Source: Membranipora membranacea
Taxonomy: Eukaryota; Bryozoa; Gymnolaemata; Cheilostomatida; Membraniporidae
Direction: 5' to 3'
DNA: 60,000 nt
Assembly (NCBI GenBank): GCA_914767715.1
Contig: OU612074.1
Span: forward strand, 699,501-759,500
In this document: positions 1 through 12,899 of the stretch, piece after piece
Position numbering within the stretch: position 1 is the first letter of the stretch
Layout of the letters: each line of letters begins with the position of its first letter
Translations under genes and position numbers: made by a program
Notes under the pieces: generated by a model
The model's database searches: none
What the model was told of the DNA's origin: nothing
Seen by the model: the letters and a program-made list of their open reading frames with translations, nothing else

Positions 1-2800
1 TCTTCACTGCATAGCCAGTCCAAAGACCAGAAATTGTATCCATTAGACGCGGTAATACTTGATTGTCAGATAGATCATTTGAAGAGAGATGAGCTTGTGG
101 CGCTAGGGTCTATTTTTGGCAGTTTGAGTGGCGTTAGATAAAGTCTAATCCAATTACCTGCATTCCAGTTGCTCCCTTCCACTGTGGTGTGACCAGTGGA
201 TTGGGAGACACTCCGAATATAGGCAAATGTTACCAAACTTGGTTTAGGGTGGAGTATGTAAACCAAGCTGGACATGCTAGAACGGGTAAACATGTTGATT
301 GAATTTTTTTTACAAGTAGATCTGATCTTATGCCATGTCGCCTTAATTATTGCGCATAAGTCATAAAATACTGCTGTTGAAGGCTCATTAACATAATTGA
401 AACAAAGAACAATGTTCATTGCAGTCTGTATCATATTTTTACACCTGAAACAAAGACATACCGAATTTTGTTTGTCAACCACCTTTAAGATGGGCATACA
501 AAGCAGCAGCATATATATAGATATTATAATAGATTACATATATGCCTGTAATACCATTGTTTGAAGACTGTTAGGCTTGAATTCCAGAAGGTTTTATGTG
601 AACTTGGCTTCACTGTGCAGAATCAAAAGGGTGGGGTTTTGAAAACAATTATTACCAACATAAACGCATTGTGCACGTTAGTCTCGCTTGAATTTATATA
701 ACCCTAAGATTTGTAGGCTCACATTTTACATCTCACAGCTTACACATTAGTTGATTGGGAAGTAAGATGCATGTTACTCTGACATCAGTATACATTATGC
801 AAATTCGCACAAACCTCAAATAACAACTCATCTGTAATTACATTTGACAGCACATTACGCCTTGATTTGCATGTTCGCCGATTACTGCGCATCGTATCTG
901 AACACATTCACTGACCCTGCATTTCTTCAACCGTACCAGCGATGTGTCGTCTACCAATATGTCATAAAACAGAGGAGTACCATAGACCATATCTGATCTC
1001 CTATGGGCTGAAGAAAATATATTAGATACAGCATGTGTTGGCCAGTCTTCGTTGCCTTAACATTTTGGATCATTAGTTTCTGCGTCAAAAACCAGGAAAT
1101 CATCGCACATGTGTACATGTATTCACCTTTGGGGTTCCCCAAATAGTTTATTGAAGATTGAAGAAAAGAATTGATCAAGGTGAGTGAACCCTAAACACAT
1201 GATTTCCTATTTTCACCTTCATTTACTATTAACAAAGAGTTACTCCTTGCCATTATGCTTTGCACAATGCTGGCTCAGATTTGAGACTAAGGAGTTTGTT
1301 CGGTTTTTGAATCCAGTACATTGACTGTTTTGAATAATTTAATCTGAAGATGACAGTTTGAAAATTGAAGACCGCTCTATATTTTATCAAAGAAATTGCA
1401 GACAGCTTTGTGTGCAGGGAGCCTACCTTTGTGACACATTACCGTCCCCACTTTGTCTATCAAGATGACCACACTCCTGTGTTTCTTGTTTATTGAGTTG
1501 CAATGTGTATAAGTTAGAAAAAGGATGGCAGATGGTAAATGTATTGTTAATTGTCATATACAGCCCGGACCTTATGGTGGGCTGAGACAATCGACACAAT
1601 TAATTTATTCAAAGTCTCTATCTCATGTAAATCAGTGCTAATCAGAAAAAAATTGGAATAAATTAATGATTTTAGCCAGATCAAATTCGATCAGACATAA
1701 ATAATATATAGAAATCTCTTGGCAAGGTTATAAAGGGAGGAATGCACAAATAAAGATTTTACATAATACTTTCTCCTTTGCTTTCTCCACTCAATTAAGT
1801 AATGGATTGACTTTTTGACGTACAAAATGAGGTCAACAGACAAGTGATCTATATTAATAGTTGTATACTGTAGATCAGATTTGGACATAGAAGCCAAGTT
1901 TAAGCTCAATAATCTAGACTTTTTTGAAAGTTTCTATCTTTACTTCGGACAAATAAATAACTCCCATGACGTTTCCTCCTCTCAATCTCTGCGTGCAACT
2001 ATTGGTATCAAGTTACAGAATGACCTTTTTCAATCAAACTCACATTACATTGTTCAATAGATGAGTAACAGCTTGAATAATAGGTCAGTATATAGGATGT
2101 CTCATATCCATCAATGAAACTTTGTTTGAATAAATCGTTAACAAATTTAAAATGGTACCAATAGCAATGTCAAACAATCTCATGTTCATCCATCAACCTC
2201 GAAGCCTGCCTTTGAATATTTGGAATTAAATTAAAAATATTGCATACACACAGTCTGTAATTTTATACAATCTCTCATCTAGTTAATGTATGAAGTGATA
2301 AACAGGGCTAGCAGATCAAAATTTGAAAAGAGTCATCCAGTTAAAAAACCAAACAGATTTATGACGGCATATTATTTGAATTGAGGATACTCAAAGAATG
2401 AAAACATGATGCAATTCTCAATTATTTAAATCATGCAACTGACACCAGTCGAAGCAGATTTTAAGAATAAAACAAAGGCAGTTAATCTTATAGTTTGACC
2501 TAAATCTGCCAAAGAATATAAAAACTGATGACCTGATTTTTTCATAAGCCAAAATCTCAGAGGGTTGAAATTTATATTCAGATATCATACAAGCATTCAA
2601 AGCTTATCAGATTGTTGATAATGGCAGTCAAAGTATATTAAAGCATTTAAAAAGGAAGGCATGCGATATTAAAAAACCAAACAGTTACCCTAAAAAGTGT
2701 TTTATCTGTCCATTTTTGAGTTGTCTACACTTTTTTGTGGTGCTCATTTAACCGAGCCTTCAAGGACACGCCCACAGTTACTAGTCACTGTAGCTTTATA
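1..2800. other. Non-coding, repeat-derived stretch left of copy A
   Basis: No supportable gene is visible. The part from about 1580 to 2300 resembles the plus-oriented repeats at 8.0-13.8 kb: it shares a stretch around 1711-1730 (CTTGGCAAGGTTATAAAG) and the phrase GGTCAGTATATAGGATGTCT near 2082 with 10.77 kb. In the other duplicons such repeats lie downstream of a profilin-like gene, so this may be the downstream part of another duplicon starting left of the window. A minus-strand open frame at 75-512 is discussed among the rejected items. Confidence 0.5.
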
Positions 2801-2854
2801 TTAGGTTTGCCTGCCTTAATATAGACTATTGCTTACTACTCTCATAGTATTAGG

Positions 2855-2862
2855 TATATAAA
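2855..2862 (+). promoter_or_regulatory. TATA box of profilin-like copy A
   Basis: TATATAAA followed by CTCAG lies 178 bases before the start codon. The same TATA motif plus AACTCAG occurs upstream of copies B and C, so it is conserved across the duplications. A start about 30 bases downstream would give a leader of roughly 150 bases with no obvious intron, unlike B and C. Confidence 0.65.
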
Positions 2863-3039
2863 CTCAGCATTAAGTTGATAAAGTTCATAATGGGATTAAG
2901 TCTCAGATTGAACAGTCAGAGGAAATACCACTCAGCAACTACAAAGAAGATAAGGATAGAAGGATTGGATTGTCAGTAAAGACACCATACTACAAACAGC
3001 TGTTGGGATAGACACAAAGTAATACTCAAGTCATAAAAC

Positions 3040-3737
3040 ATGCTGGGCTCAGTGTTCGGTTATTCCAATTCTGCAAGAAAGTACAAATGGATTAAAGGAT
3101 TCCTAAACCATATCAAAACATACAAACAGAGTGGAGTGAGACTCAGGGAGGCAATACTTCTGTCACCAGAGGGCGACCTTATGGCTCGAGATGGAGAGGC
3201 TATCATGACAGACAATGATGTGATGGTAAGTGTGAACAATATTGTCTTGAATCTATATCTTTTTGGGAATAATGCCAACAACTTTTTCTTTCTCAGCAAC
3301 TCAGTAATTCGACCAATTGTTGAATGAAAGTCATTTCAGCGATTATTTTTGCTGTTTACCAAAATCTGCTACAATTAACAGCTAAGGGATAAAACGCATA
3401 TAATAAAATATAATTATAGCATATTCACATTCAAGAATAACTATACATTATCCCACTCCTTCAATATCTCACTTTTTTATTGTAGAAATTGCGAGATATT
3501 CTGCTGTATGAGTCTGGCTGCGCCGCTGTAATTCACTTAGACAACTTCTACTACTGTGTCAAAGTACTCACAGATCAACTTATAGTCTTATTCAACGGAT
3601 CCAACTACATCATAGCCTGTGTGACTGATACTGAGCATACACTGATCGTGAATATAAAGGCTAGGAAACTGGACAGCGACAACACAACTCTGTGGGTCCT
3701 GAAACTCGCCGACAAGCTTCAGCAGAAGTACAAATGA
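3040..3737 (+). CDS. Profilin-like small protein, copy A (2 exons, 145 aa)
   Basis: Exons are 3040-3225 (62 codons) and 3486-3737 (83 codons plus TGA). The 260-bp intron begins GTAAGT, ends TTGTAG and falls between codons after DNDVM. The pattern fits the profilin fold: Trp17 in an N-terminal helix (KWIKGFL), a strand and turn AILLSPEGDLMA (38-49), a middle helix KLRDILL, a strand pair around YYCVKV and NYIIACVT, and a C-terminal helix WVLKLADKLQQKY like the profilin end VxKLxDYL. Length is slightly above typical profilins (about 125-140). Profilins bind actin monomers and poly-proline, but here the second conserved Trp is Met48 and similarity is distant, so actin binding is only inferred. 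The first ATG is conserved in all three copies. A divergent roadblock or longin-type fold is an alternative. Confidence 0.8.
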
Positions 3738-3785
3738 AGAGATGAAGGTCAAGGCTAACGAGGCCAAAGATGATCAAAGTTGTTC
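3738..3785 (+). other. Conserved 3' UTR block of copy A
   Basis: Right after the stop codon, about 45 bases (GAGATGAAGGTCAAGGCTAA, then CGAGGCCAAAGATGATCAAAG) are almost identical after the stops of copies B (26490-26537) and C (36575-36622), then similarity fades. No AATAAA was seen close downstream. Confidence 0.7.
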
Positions 3786-5339
3786 GCCACTGCTGACATT
3801 TCCTCTCAACAGAGCGCCAAAAGTGTGCTGCGCTTGAATCTAGAAAGAAGAACAACTGAAACATCTCAGCAAGCATGCGTGATTTCTCTTGTCACCACAA
3901 AAATAGAAACCAACTAATGGGAAGATCACCCAAAGTCAGGAGACACTTGTGTTATATGGTTGTGTTTATGACATTATTGTAAATCAATGAAACGACTATG
4001 CGTTACCTGTCATGGCTCCACATGATGTATTTTTTCTTTTTGCTCCACTTTTTCGACAAGGCCAACAAGTCGCAGTGAAACAAATAAGTTCTCATTGATT
4101 ATGGCTCAGGCCTTTGAGTCTTTACTCAAGTCTTATTGAGATGACACGCAGTCACAAATGATGCTAGTTCTTACTAGCACATTCCCGACAAGTTGTTATA
4201 ACGATTGTCATTCTCGACAATAGATTTTTCATTAACTGCATTTATCTTAAAATTGTGACATTTATCATTTGCGGAATATCCCCAAATTGAACTGATGATT
4301 TCTTCCTTCTGAATGTATAACCTATTTTTGCAATTGAGGAATGACTGAGCAGTTTTTGAATTTGGTGCCACGCCTCAAGGCGTAGAATTTTGACATGGAG
4401 TTATTGCAGCTGCAAAAACTTTAAAAAATGGTAAACTCATTACTCTCAACCTGCAAACCTATCAATCATTGTAAAGTGATTGAGCTATTACTTATGCAAC
4501 AATGATTAATCATTATTATTTTGTAATATATGTGTGGCTTTGTGTACTTCTGTGAAGTGGTAAAAGCTGTTTAATTATTTGTTGGGTTGACAGGCGATCA
4601 AACATAATCCGTCCATACATCAGCTTGTCATTGTTATGCCAATAAATTAAAAAAACAGTGAACATTTAATATTATTTAATATTATCATATTATCTCAGTT
4701 GTATTTACTTTGATTGTATGTAGATCTTTAGTGGTCAGCCATCTCTGCAGGTAATGACGCATCAATCTTAATTGTTGTATTGGGTCATGATACCAGTGGG
4801 CAGTTGTAGCAGGTGAATAAGAGCACTGCTAATAATTGAGCCTTCACACACTCTCAGACAAATTTGAAACTGTCTCTGTACTAAGCCTTGCATGCTCTGG
4901 TTCCATTTCAAAATGAGTTCCTAATTCTGAAATGCAGGATTTAGCCACAACCAAATATTTGATGATCTAGCGTAAATCATTATAACATAATTAGGGTGGA
5001 CATCATTTATTTACTTTCAGATTGTGAAAGTGAGTTGGCAGAGCTTTACTTTAGCTCACAAAAACGCAAGATGTTATGTTATTGGCATTGCTATCCTGTC
5101 AGCTTACACCTAGCGTGTAAGTTGTTATTTGGATTGCTGTTGTTGGTGATTTTCTTTTGTGTGAATGCAAACATGATTCAGAACAGTCTACCGACAAGAA
5201 ATCATCAAAAGTGTTGACAAAGTATCCTGCCATTTCAAATACCCTGGACAAAAAATTTAAGAATTCATTATTAGTCTTGAATGGTCTTGTGAGAGTATTT
5301 CGCCAAATCAGAAACAGAAATTATTTAAAGGCCACTAAA

Positions 5340-5340
<1 letters not shown>

Positions 5341-5370
<30 letters not shown>
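5341..5370. repeat. (TA)15 microsatellite
   Basis: Uninterrupted TA dinucleotide run of 15 units. Confidence 0.95.
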
Positions 5371-5372
<2 letters not shown>

Positions 5373-5595
5373 TTTGTACACAAGAGAATGTTTAGTTTCT
5401 GCATTAATTAAAATTCCATTGACCCAAAATTATATTTTATTTGTACAGAATTCCAGGTTTCTTCTTTACCATCCCTATGCCTTAGCTATGCGGTCAGCGT
5501 CTGACACATCCATGTCATCGCAAAATGGGCATCCACATGATACCGATGCATAGGTCACCATCCAATAGGTAGAGATCTCATGATGCAGATGACAT

Positions 5596-6660
5596 GTGCA
5601 GATGAATGAGAGCCAAATGTTTGAGCGCTGGTCATGGTTCAGGAGAATCATTCAACCCCATTACTTGTCAAGTATAGCAGGTCATGAGGTGATCAATCAA
5701 TTATTATACAAATTAATGCATTATGTGGAAACTTACTGTATTATAAGCGTTTTCAAAGTTAAAACGCCCTTTTGTTTAATTTGCCTGTTTCTATCTAGGC
5801 TTTTCCAATCTAATAATTTGGTGTGACATACTGTGATGGCAATGGATCGGTGCAAGAGACAAATCAGAAATCCAGATCAATGCCAAAAAGTGACAAACTT
5901 TCTGCGGTAAACTGATAGCTGACTACTACAGGGTGGAGCAAAAACCTAGAGACTTATACTCCAAATGGTACAAAATATAGTCTAAAAATAGAACAATAAA
6001 GAATTTCACAGCAAGCCAAAGAAAAGTCAACAGTTCGTAATTTGCCTAACCCCCATGCCGAATCCTGAAGAATCCTTTGTGATGGATTATCAAAATAGAC
6101 CATTATAGAATTTGACAGCCAAAGAAAGCCAAAAGTTTGAACTCTGCATCACTCTATTGCCTTATGCATCTGAGTGACTGAGGGTTTTGAGTTATTATCT
6201 GCCGGTGCTTTTTAGCATTGTTTCACTTAACAGCGTTTGATATTGAAGAGTAGTTACCAATATGGCAACAAGACGGCCTGCATGAGGACGAAAAGCTCAA
6301 ATGAACCAATCTGTACATATTGTTGTTCAATATCAGATGAATTCTCAGATTTCAAAACAGGTTGTTTTTTTTTGTAAGATTGCTCTCACAATTTATAGGA
6401 AATGTTATTAGGAGTGCTGCGCCCAGATTATCATCTACTAATCCCATTGTTATATGGTGCTGCTTCCATCAGGTGTTAATCAGAGTGTTTTGTTGGAGGA
6501 CTTTGACCTTCATTGATTAACTTGGAAGTGCCATGTTGTCACTCTCAGTAGGAAATGGATGTCAAAGTGAGCCACATCTTTTATGAGATTAGGGAACCAA
6601 GATGAAGCATGAGAAAATTATACTACAATGAATTCATTGTCTCTTATTGTCTTTAGTTAG
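5596..6660 (+). repeat. Module-1 dispersed repeat, plus copy 1
   Basis: Shares, in order, AAAACGCCCTTTTG (5761), CTGATAGCTGAC (about 5910), CTCCAAATGGTACAAAATAT (about 5960) and GATGAAGCATGAGA (about 6601) with the copy near 11.5-12.45 kb, and in reverse complement with copies near 16.2, 23.4, 24.5 and 33.4 kb. It has no coding potential or visible terminal repeats; limits are approximate. Confidence 0.7.
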
Positions 6661-6921
6661 ATTGTTGACCAACCAATGTGGTTAATTTTTAGAGTTATAA
6701 ATATATATGAGTAATTACAGACCTTTAGAATAACAGACAATGTTCATTATGATCAGGTTTTGCAAGAAATCAAAGAAGCAATGCTGCAGAGAAGACTTTA
6801 TGATTGATTTTACATAATGTAGCGCAAGTCTAGATGAGTTTCAGGGAGCTAATAAAAGAATGAAATATAAAAAATAATAATACATAATAAATACTTACAG
6901 ATTGATGAAATCACAGATTAA

Positions 6922-6922
<1 letters not shown>

Positions 6923-6955
<33 letters not shown>
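6923..6955. repeat. (TA)n microsatellite
   Basis: Uninterrupted TA run of about 33 bases. Confidence 0.95.
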
Positions 6956-6957
<2 letters not shown>

Positions 6958-7229
6958 TTATATTCTGCGATTAAATATCTGAATTTCAGTTTCAGACTTA
7001 TGTATGTAGCATGTTTGGTCAATGGACGGAGCTGTAATCAAATAAATACGGATGGGTGCTGAAACAATAATTCTTAAAGAAGAATTTGCAAGCATTGACT
7101 TATTGAGTTTGGTTTGGTCCCAGCATGATTCAAGTCAATATGATGCATTGAAGTTGATACATTGTATCACAGAGCACTGTACCAGGTGGAGCTGAGGAAT
7201 GTGTTCAATGAGAAGAAGAAATTGATATG

Positions 7230-9700
7230 AGAGCTAGCTTAGCTCATATAATGATGAAATAACGGCTTAGCTAATCGGGGATCGAAGTTTCCACAACTGG
7301 TGTAGCCAACTTCAGGTTGTAGGAAACCCGTATGACATGATATGCCTTATATTGTGTGTATTTACTTCTCACAGTAACATATCGGACACTAAAAACCTTT
7401 TATTCAGCCACTCAGCATGTAAATCAGTGCAGCAAATCAGAAATAATTCAGAAGATATTTTGGTCTGCAGTCACAGTTCAATGGGTTTGTTCACATGATC
7501 TAAATTTTAAAACAAATTTAAATAATCAAAGGAGTTTTTTGAAACAAGGCTTTTATTAGAGGAATATGCATGCGTGACATTCCCTGCTGTCATGAAACAA
7601 TCTTACAACCAGGCCAGCTAATTTATTGACATTGGGTTTTCAATATAAGATAAAATGCAAATTGTTTTCTTTTTGCAATCACTCATTCGAACACGCAAAA
7701 AAGATGTGTGCATAGTTGGCATGGTTGTTTTTTTCACTTTAATTCCAAGCATGCCAGGGCTTTCGTTGACGATGCCTGTTTTTTTAGAAACTGAAGTACA
7801 GAACTAGCAATGTTCTTGAGAATTAAGGCTCTGTGATGGACTGCAGAAGGGGGAATTGACATCAGGGCTTTAGCTAGCCTATAGCTTATCTATTATAATC
7901 ACAAGTTACAGGCCTGGCAGTTGGGGGATCAAAGCATACACATCTGGTTTAGCCTACTTCAGGTAACAGGAAACTTATCTGACATCCATATATCGGGTGA
8001 ATCAATCTGACATAGGAGTATTGGATACTTGAAAAGTTTTTTTGGTAATTGAGATTATTGACAAAATTAATTTATTCAAGCATACATCAGTATTCAGCAT
8101 TCAGCATTCAGTATACATCACAGCATGTAAATCGGTGAAAATCAGAAAAAATAATTTGGTCTGAAGTCAAAGTTCTTTAGGTTTTGTTCACATGATTTGA
8201 GTCTACATGAGCGAACACCCTAAAAACCATCTGATCACTAAGGCTTTTTAATCCGAATGTAAATAATCAAAGGGAAATTCTTGGCAAGGTTATGTATACA
8301 GGAATATGCATGCCATTTCCTGCTGTCAAGTCTTACAACCGGGCCAGCTAATTTATTGACATGGTGTATTTAATATAAGGTAAAATGCAAAATGTGTTTT
8401 ATTCAGTCACCCATTCAAACATGCAAACGAGACTCACGCACACCATGTGTGCGTGTTTGGAATGTAATTTTTTTGTCATTTCAAACCTAAGCATGCCATG
8501 ATGTTCATTGACGATGCTGATTATGTTGGAAGCTGAAGTAAAGTAAAAGCTTGTACTCTGGAACCTGATGTTTTACAACCGATTTTTGTATTTATGTCAG
8601 AAAAATTCACAGTATTCTGTAGTATTTTCATATCTCCAGTGTCTGTTGATATTGGGAGGACATCAGACATCCAATTATTGTTTTTAAAACCCATGGGTTT
8701 ACTACAAGCTGCTAATCAGTTCATCCATAAATAGTCTTGTCTATCAATCAAACTTTTGAAAGTGTAATTATGACTGTGCCATGTTGCACCTAAATTCATG
8801 AAAGTGAGCAGGTAAGAATAACGCAATCAATTTTTCTGTAAAGTATTTATAATTCCCAATCACAGAAACTCATTACTGGCAGTTGAGGGATCAAGATGTG
8901 TAAATTGTCGAAGGCGTAGAGATGAGAAAGAAGTTGACCATTATTTCTCACAGATCCGGTATAGATTGATCTATTCGTTCACTGAACACCGTACCAGGTG
9001 GAGCTGAGATATATGTTTCAGAGATTTTAGAAGCACTGTGATAGAGAAGGAATAAGGAGAAATTGATATGGCTTTGGCTAGTCTAGCTCAGCTCTTATAA
9101 TGACATGATACTGACTTGGCTGTTTGGAGAACAAAGTGGACATATCTAGTTTTGCATTGCCTATTTCAGGTAGAAGGAAAACCATCTGACGGACGTAACT
9201 CAGGTGAATCAACCTGCCACAGTAATATATTGGATACTTGAAAACTTTTTGGTATTTGAAAATATCAGCAAAATTAATTTGTTTAGTATCATGCATCTAG
9301 CTATTTAGCATGTAAATTAGTGCAAATCAGAAATAATTCGGAAGAGTTTTTGGTCTGTAGCCAATGTTAGTTAGGTTTGATTGACATGAGTTAAGTCTAG
9401 GTGAGCAAACACCTATACAAACATTTGAACATTGAGGTTGTTTCAAACAAAATTTAAATAATTGATAGGAAAATTCTTGGTAAGGCTTTAATCAGAGGAA
9501 CATGCATAACAATGCATGACATTCCCGGCTGTCAGTGAGACAAGTCATACAACCAAGCGAGCTAATTTATCGACATCTTGTATTTAATATGAGGCAACAT
9601 GCAAAATTTGCACGTGGACAATGTTCGCATGTTTGGCAAGCTAAGTTATTCTCATTTTAACTCCATGGCTTTCATTTTGATGCCATGGCTTTCATTGACA
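7230..9700 (+). repeat. Module-2 array: three direct degenerate copies
   Basis: Three copies in the same orientation (about 7230-7760, 7860-8530 and 9060-9700). Shared landmarks are TTCAGGT..AGGAAA (7311, 7971, 9167), GCATGTAAAT (about 7415, 8122, 9309) and GCTAATTTATTGACAT or a close variant (7617, 8347, 9561). Single copies also occur near 1580-1960 and 12,900-13,260, and inverted copies near 14.2, 22.3, 28.8, 29.3 and 29.9 kb. No protein is encoded and the family was not recognised. Confidence 0.7.
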
Positions 9701-11386
9701 ATATCTGAATTTTTTTAAACTATGGTAAAGCGTTGGCAGGCACTCTGTAAAGGTTTACAATCAAGATCTGCTCCAACAATTTGTGTATTAATGTCGGACG
9801 AATGCAAAATATTTCTTAGTACTTCTTACCTCCAGTATATAGGTAAAGCTGTTGGTATCGGGCGATTGACAGACAGCCATGCTAATCATTTCATCTAAGG
9901 ATAGTTGTGACTATCAATCTAACTTTGGAAAGTGCAAATTTGGCAATACCATGGTGCAGCTCGACGCTGGAAATGAACACGTAAGAATAAGAGTAATTTA
10001 TTCTTTATAGTAATTGTTAACCCCAATCACAAGACTCATGAGGAATCAGAGTGTGTCAATCATTGAGGGTTCAGAGATGATTTGGTATTTACTAGTTTTT
10101 CAAGAACCTATCTCTAAGCCAGTTGTTTCAGGTCAAAATCGTAGCAATGCCAACAAACAGAGCGATGAATTCCTCACCGGCATTTGAGAAGGTTACAGCC
10201 CTGAATGGCCTTTGTCATTACATGACAGCAGAAGGGAAACACGCTATTATAGTGGGCTGAGTAGTTTTTAAAAACTTATTTATTCACTCTCATTCTCCAA
10301 AAATGAGGTCAAAATATAAGTGGTATAACTGCCATTAGTCATGCAAAAGAGCAATGAGTGATTTTATTGGATATTTATTCAATATTTTTCTGTTTGCTGC
10401 TTTACCTCTAAGCTTGCCTGGATTTAGCTTATCGTAATGTCTTTTTTGGAAGCAAAAGACACGTCATGACAGACAGTCTGGAAATGCGGCTTCAACATTT
10501 TGAATTCTACAAACAATGTCCTGTGATATGAAGAGATGATAAACTGTCTCCTATCTATTTACAAAATTAACAGTAAACTGCTCATGAGAATTGTAGCTTC
10601 CAAATCTCTAGATCTTGATTCTGCATAGAAGATTATTCTACAAATTATAGAATTTACATATTTAATGTTTTGCTGAATTAACAGCTTTCCATAAGCACAA
10701 CTTTCTGACAGTTTTTTAACAAACTCACACTTTTTCACCGCATCACCCGATAGATGGATACCAGTTTTCATAATTGGTCAGTATATAGGATGTCTTCTGT
10801 CTATGTTGCAAACTGTTTATGGTAATCATGTTATTGATTTCAAGATGACTTATTATCAAATGTGATATGACGCTTCAATACTGATGTCACAACCTCTCAT
10901 GAAAAACAATGTAAATTCAAACCTTTTGTGTATACTTTAATGATTTTAGATGAATTAGATGAACATATATCAATTGTGATGTCATACAATTTAAATTCAT
11001 AACTACTTCCAGTTGAGGTGTCTAGGGCTGATTTCGGGTGAAAACCTCAATGGTTAGTTAATGGGAAGCTAACCTTCCTGCACTGGTTTGGCATAGAGTA
11101 TAAGCGTGAGAGTGATGGGGCTAACATCGGTGCAGTGAAACAATGTAGAGTTAGCAGCCTCCCTTGATGCACAACAGCATAAACACACCGATTATGTCAA
11201 AATGCCAAAACTGACAATGTGCACTCAGGGCTAGAAGCATAGTTTTTTTATATACTGGCTTGAGATGAGTGATGAGATGCTCATCAACACAAAGGGGTGG
11301 CTTCATGCTGCTAGAACTGGTCATGAGGAGGTTTTACTATTTAATGACAAAATTAGCGTATCCCAGCGTATCCAATATATTATATG
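9701..11386. other. Gene-free repeat-derived stretch
   Basis: No supportable gene. It contains the phrase GGTCAGTATATAGGATGTCT (about 10,776), also found near 2082. Confidence 0.5.
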
Positions 11387-11418
11387 ATCACAGAGTAAGG
11401 ATATCCTTACTCTGTGAT
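11387..11418. repeat. Perfect 32-bp palindrome
   Basis: The 32 bases are exactly their own reverse complement, with a GGATATCC core and no loop. Confidence 0.9.
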
Positions 11419-11529
11419 ATGATGTATCCAAATGGAATGGACGTTGATCAAAGTCTAACATTGGCTCACACAAAAACAAGATATCAATGTCATACATAAT
11501 GTAGGATACACTCATGCATTCTAAGTTAC

Positions 11530-12450
11530 ACTATTACAGGCTGAGTAATACCAGGTCATGAGGTGATTGATCAATAATTATACAATTTTATGCATTTTGT
11601 GGAAATTATTGTATTTTAAGCGGTTCAAAGTTAAAACGCCCTTTTGCTCAATTTGCCTGTTTATATCCAGGCCTTGCACATCTAATAATTATCGGAAACG
11701 TGCAAGGACCATGTATGAATTCATGAGATCATTAGAAACTTTGTGTACTTGCCAAGAGGTGACAAAATTTGAGCAAGACTGATAGCTGACAATATTGAGA
11801 CTTTTACTGGGTGGAGCACCATATGTAGAGAATTTTACTCCAAATCATACAAACTATATTCTAAATACAGACCATGACTTGACTTATGCAGCAAGCCAAC
11901 AGACAAGCTTTAATTGTGTTTTGCTTCAATGTTAGGTCATGTTATATTTAGTTAGGCAATGAATCGAAGTCCAAGAGTGGCCAGGTTTCCCAGTGGATTA
12001 ATTATCTGATTTAGGCTAAATACTGAGATTATTGAAACTTTGTTAGCAAAAAATATCTTACGATATGTCATACAGCTAGCGACACAATACCAAGATGGCC
12101 AAAATGAAAAGCAAATTATCAAAAAATATATTCTTATATATAATGTCCAATGGAATCAGGAAACATTCATCATGATATCATCACTCTTACAATAGATAGA
12201 TAGATAGATAGACAGTCGGTTACTCATCCTGATATTCTGGTTTGTGCAGCTGATCTCCTAATACTCCTTTGTTCAAGAGGTCAGTCAATGTGACACGCGG
12301 GGACTGTCGAGCAGGGTAAGGGTCTGGGGTCTCAGACTAGTGGTAGTGCCATGTCACTGTCTGTAGGAAGCAGATTGTCAACGTTGACCATTTTTTTAAT
12401 GAGGTAAGAGCACCAGGATGAATGAAGCATGAGATAATTATACAATACAT
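11530..12450 (+). repeat. Module-1 dispersed repeat, plus copy 2
   Basis: Contains AAAACGCCCTTTTG (11,633), GACTGATAGCTGAC (about 11,778), CTGGGTGGAGCACC (about 11,807) and GAAGCATGAGATAATTATAC (about 12,424), all in the order of the copy at 5.6-6.66 kb. Confidence 0.7.
12193..12213. repeat. (ATAG)n microsatellite
   Basis: Short run of about five ATAG units. Confidence 0.85.
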
Positions 12451-12899
12451 TGTCTTCCGTTAGATTTTTTAATAAGTTTGTAAAAGTGTCGCAAATATTC
12501 ATGATAATTTGGTCAAAGTTTTAACCAGACATTATAAATCACTGGTTTACATGGTAACTGGTATAGTAAACTAAAGATTTAATTTGATGCTCTTTCCGCA
12601 TGATCTTCTGAAATATTGTCCTTGGACATCATCATTGCTGGGTATGCCAACAAAATGCTGCAGCCTCCCTGTAGATGAATCTAGGCTTCCACTGCAATTG
12701 TATGTTTTTACGAGATGTTGTAGCAAATGCTGTGGATCATGAGGCCTAGAATCTAGATAGCGTTAAAAAAAATTTAGTTTGACTTGTGTCAGAGAAAACA
12801 AAATTCCTACATATAAAACTGCAAAGTGTTTCAGATGCCTCTAGCTGAAATGTAAATAAATTGGGCTAGAGAACACTTGTAACATTGTTTTCTCCATCT

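Larger units (their letters stand above)
3786..7200. other. Intergenic stretch downstream of copy A
   Basis: No supportable gene. Near 4600-4660 the sequence (ATCCGTCCATACATCAGC, then GCCAATAAATTAAA) matches, in the same order relative to the gene, stretches downstream of copies B (about 25,735-25,785) and C (about 35,750-35,800). This shows that flanking DNA was duplicated along with the gene. An AT microsatellite lies at 5341-5370, another at 6923-6955, and one copy of the 1-kb repeat module at 5596-6660. Confidence 0.6.

Noticed and set aside
75-512. Minus-strand open frame of 145 codons at the left edge
   Set aside because: No domain or family pattern, no splice context, and the sequence lies in degenerate repeat DNA; its length equals that of the profilin-like proteins only by chance, as there is no similarity.
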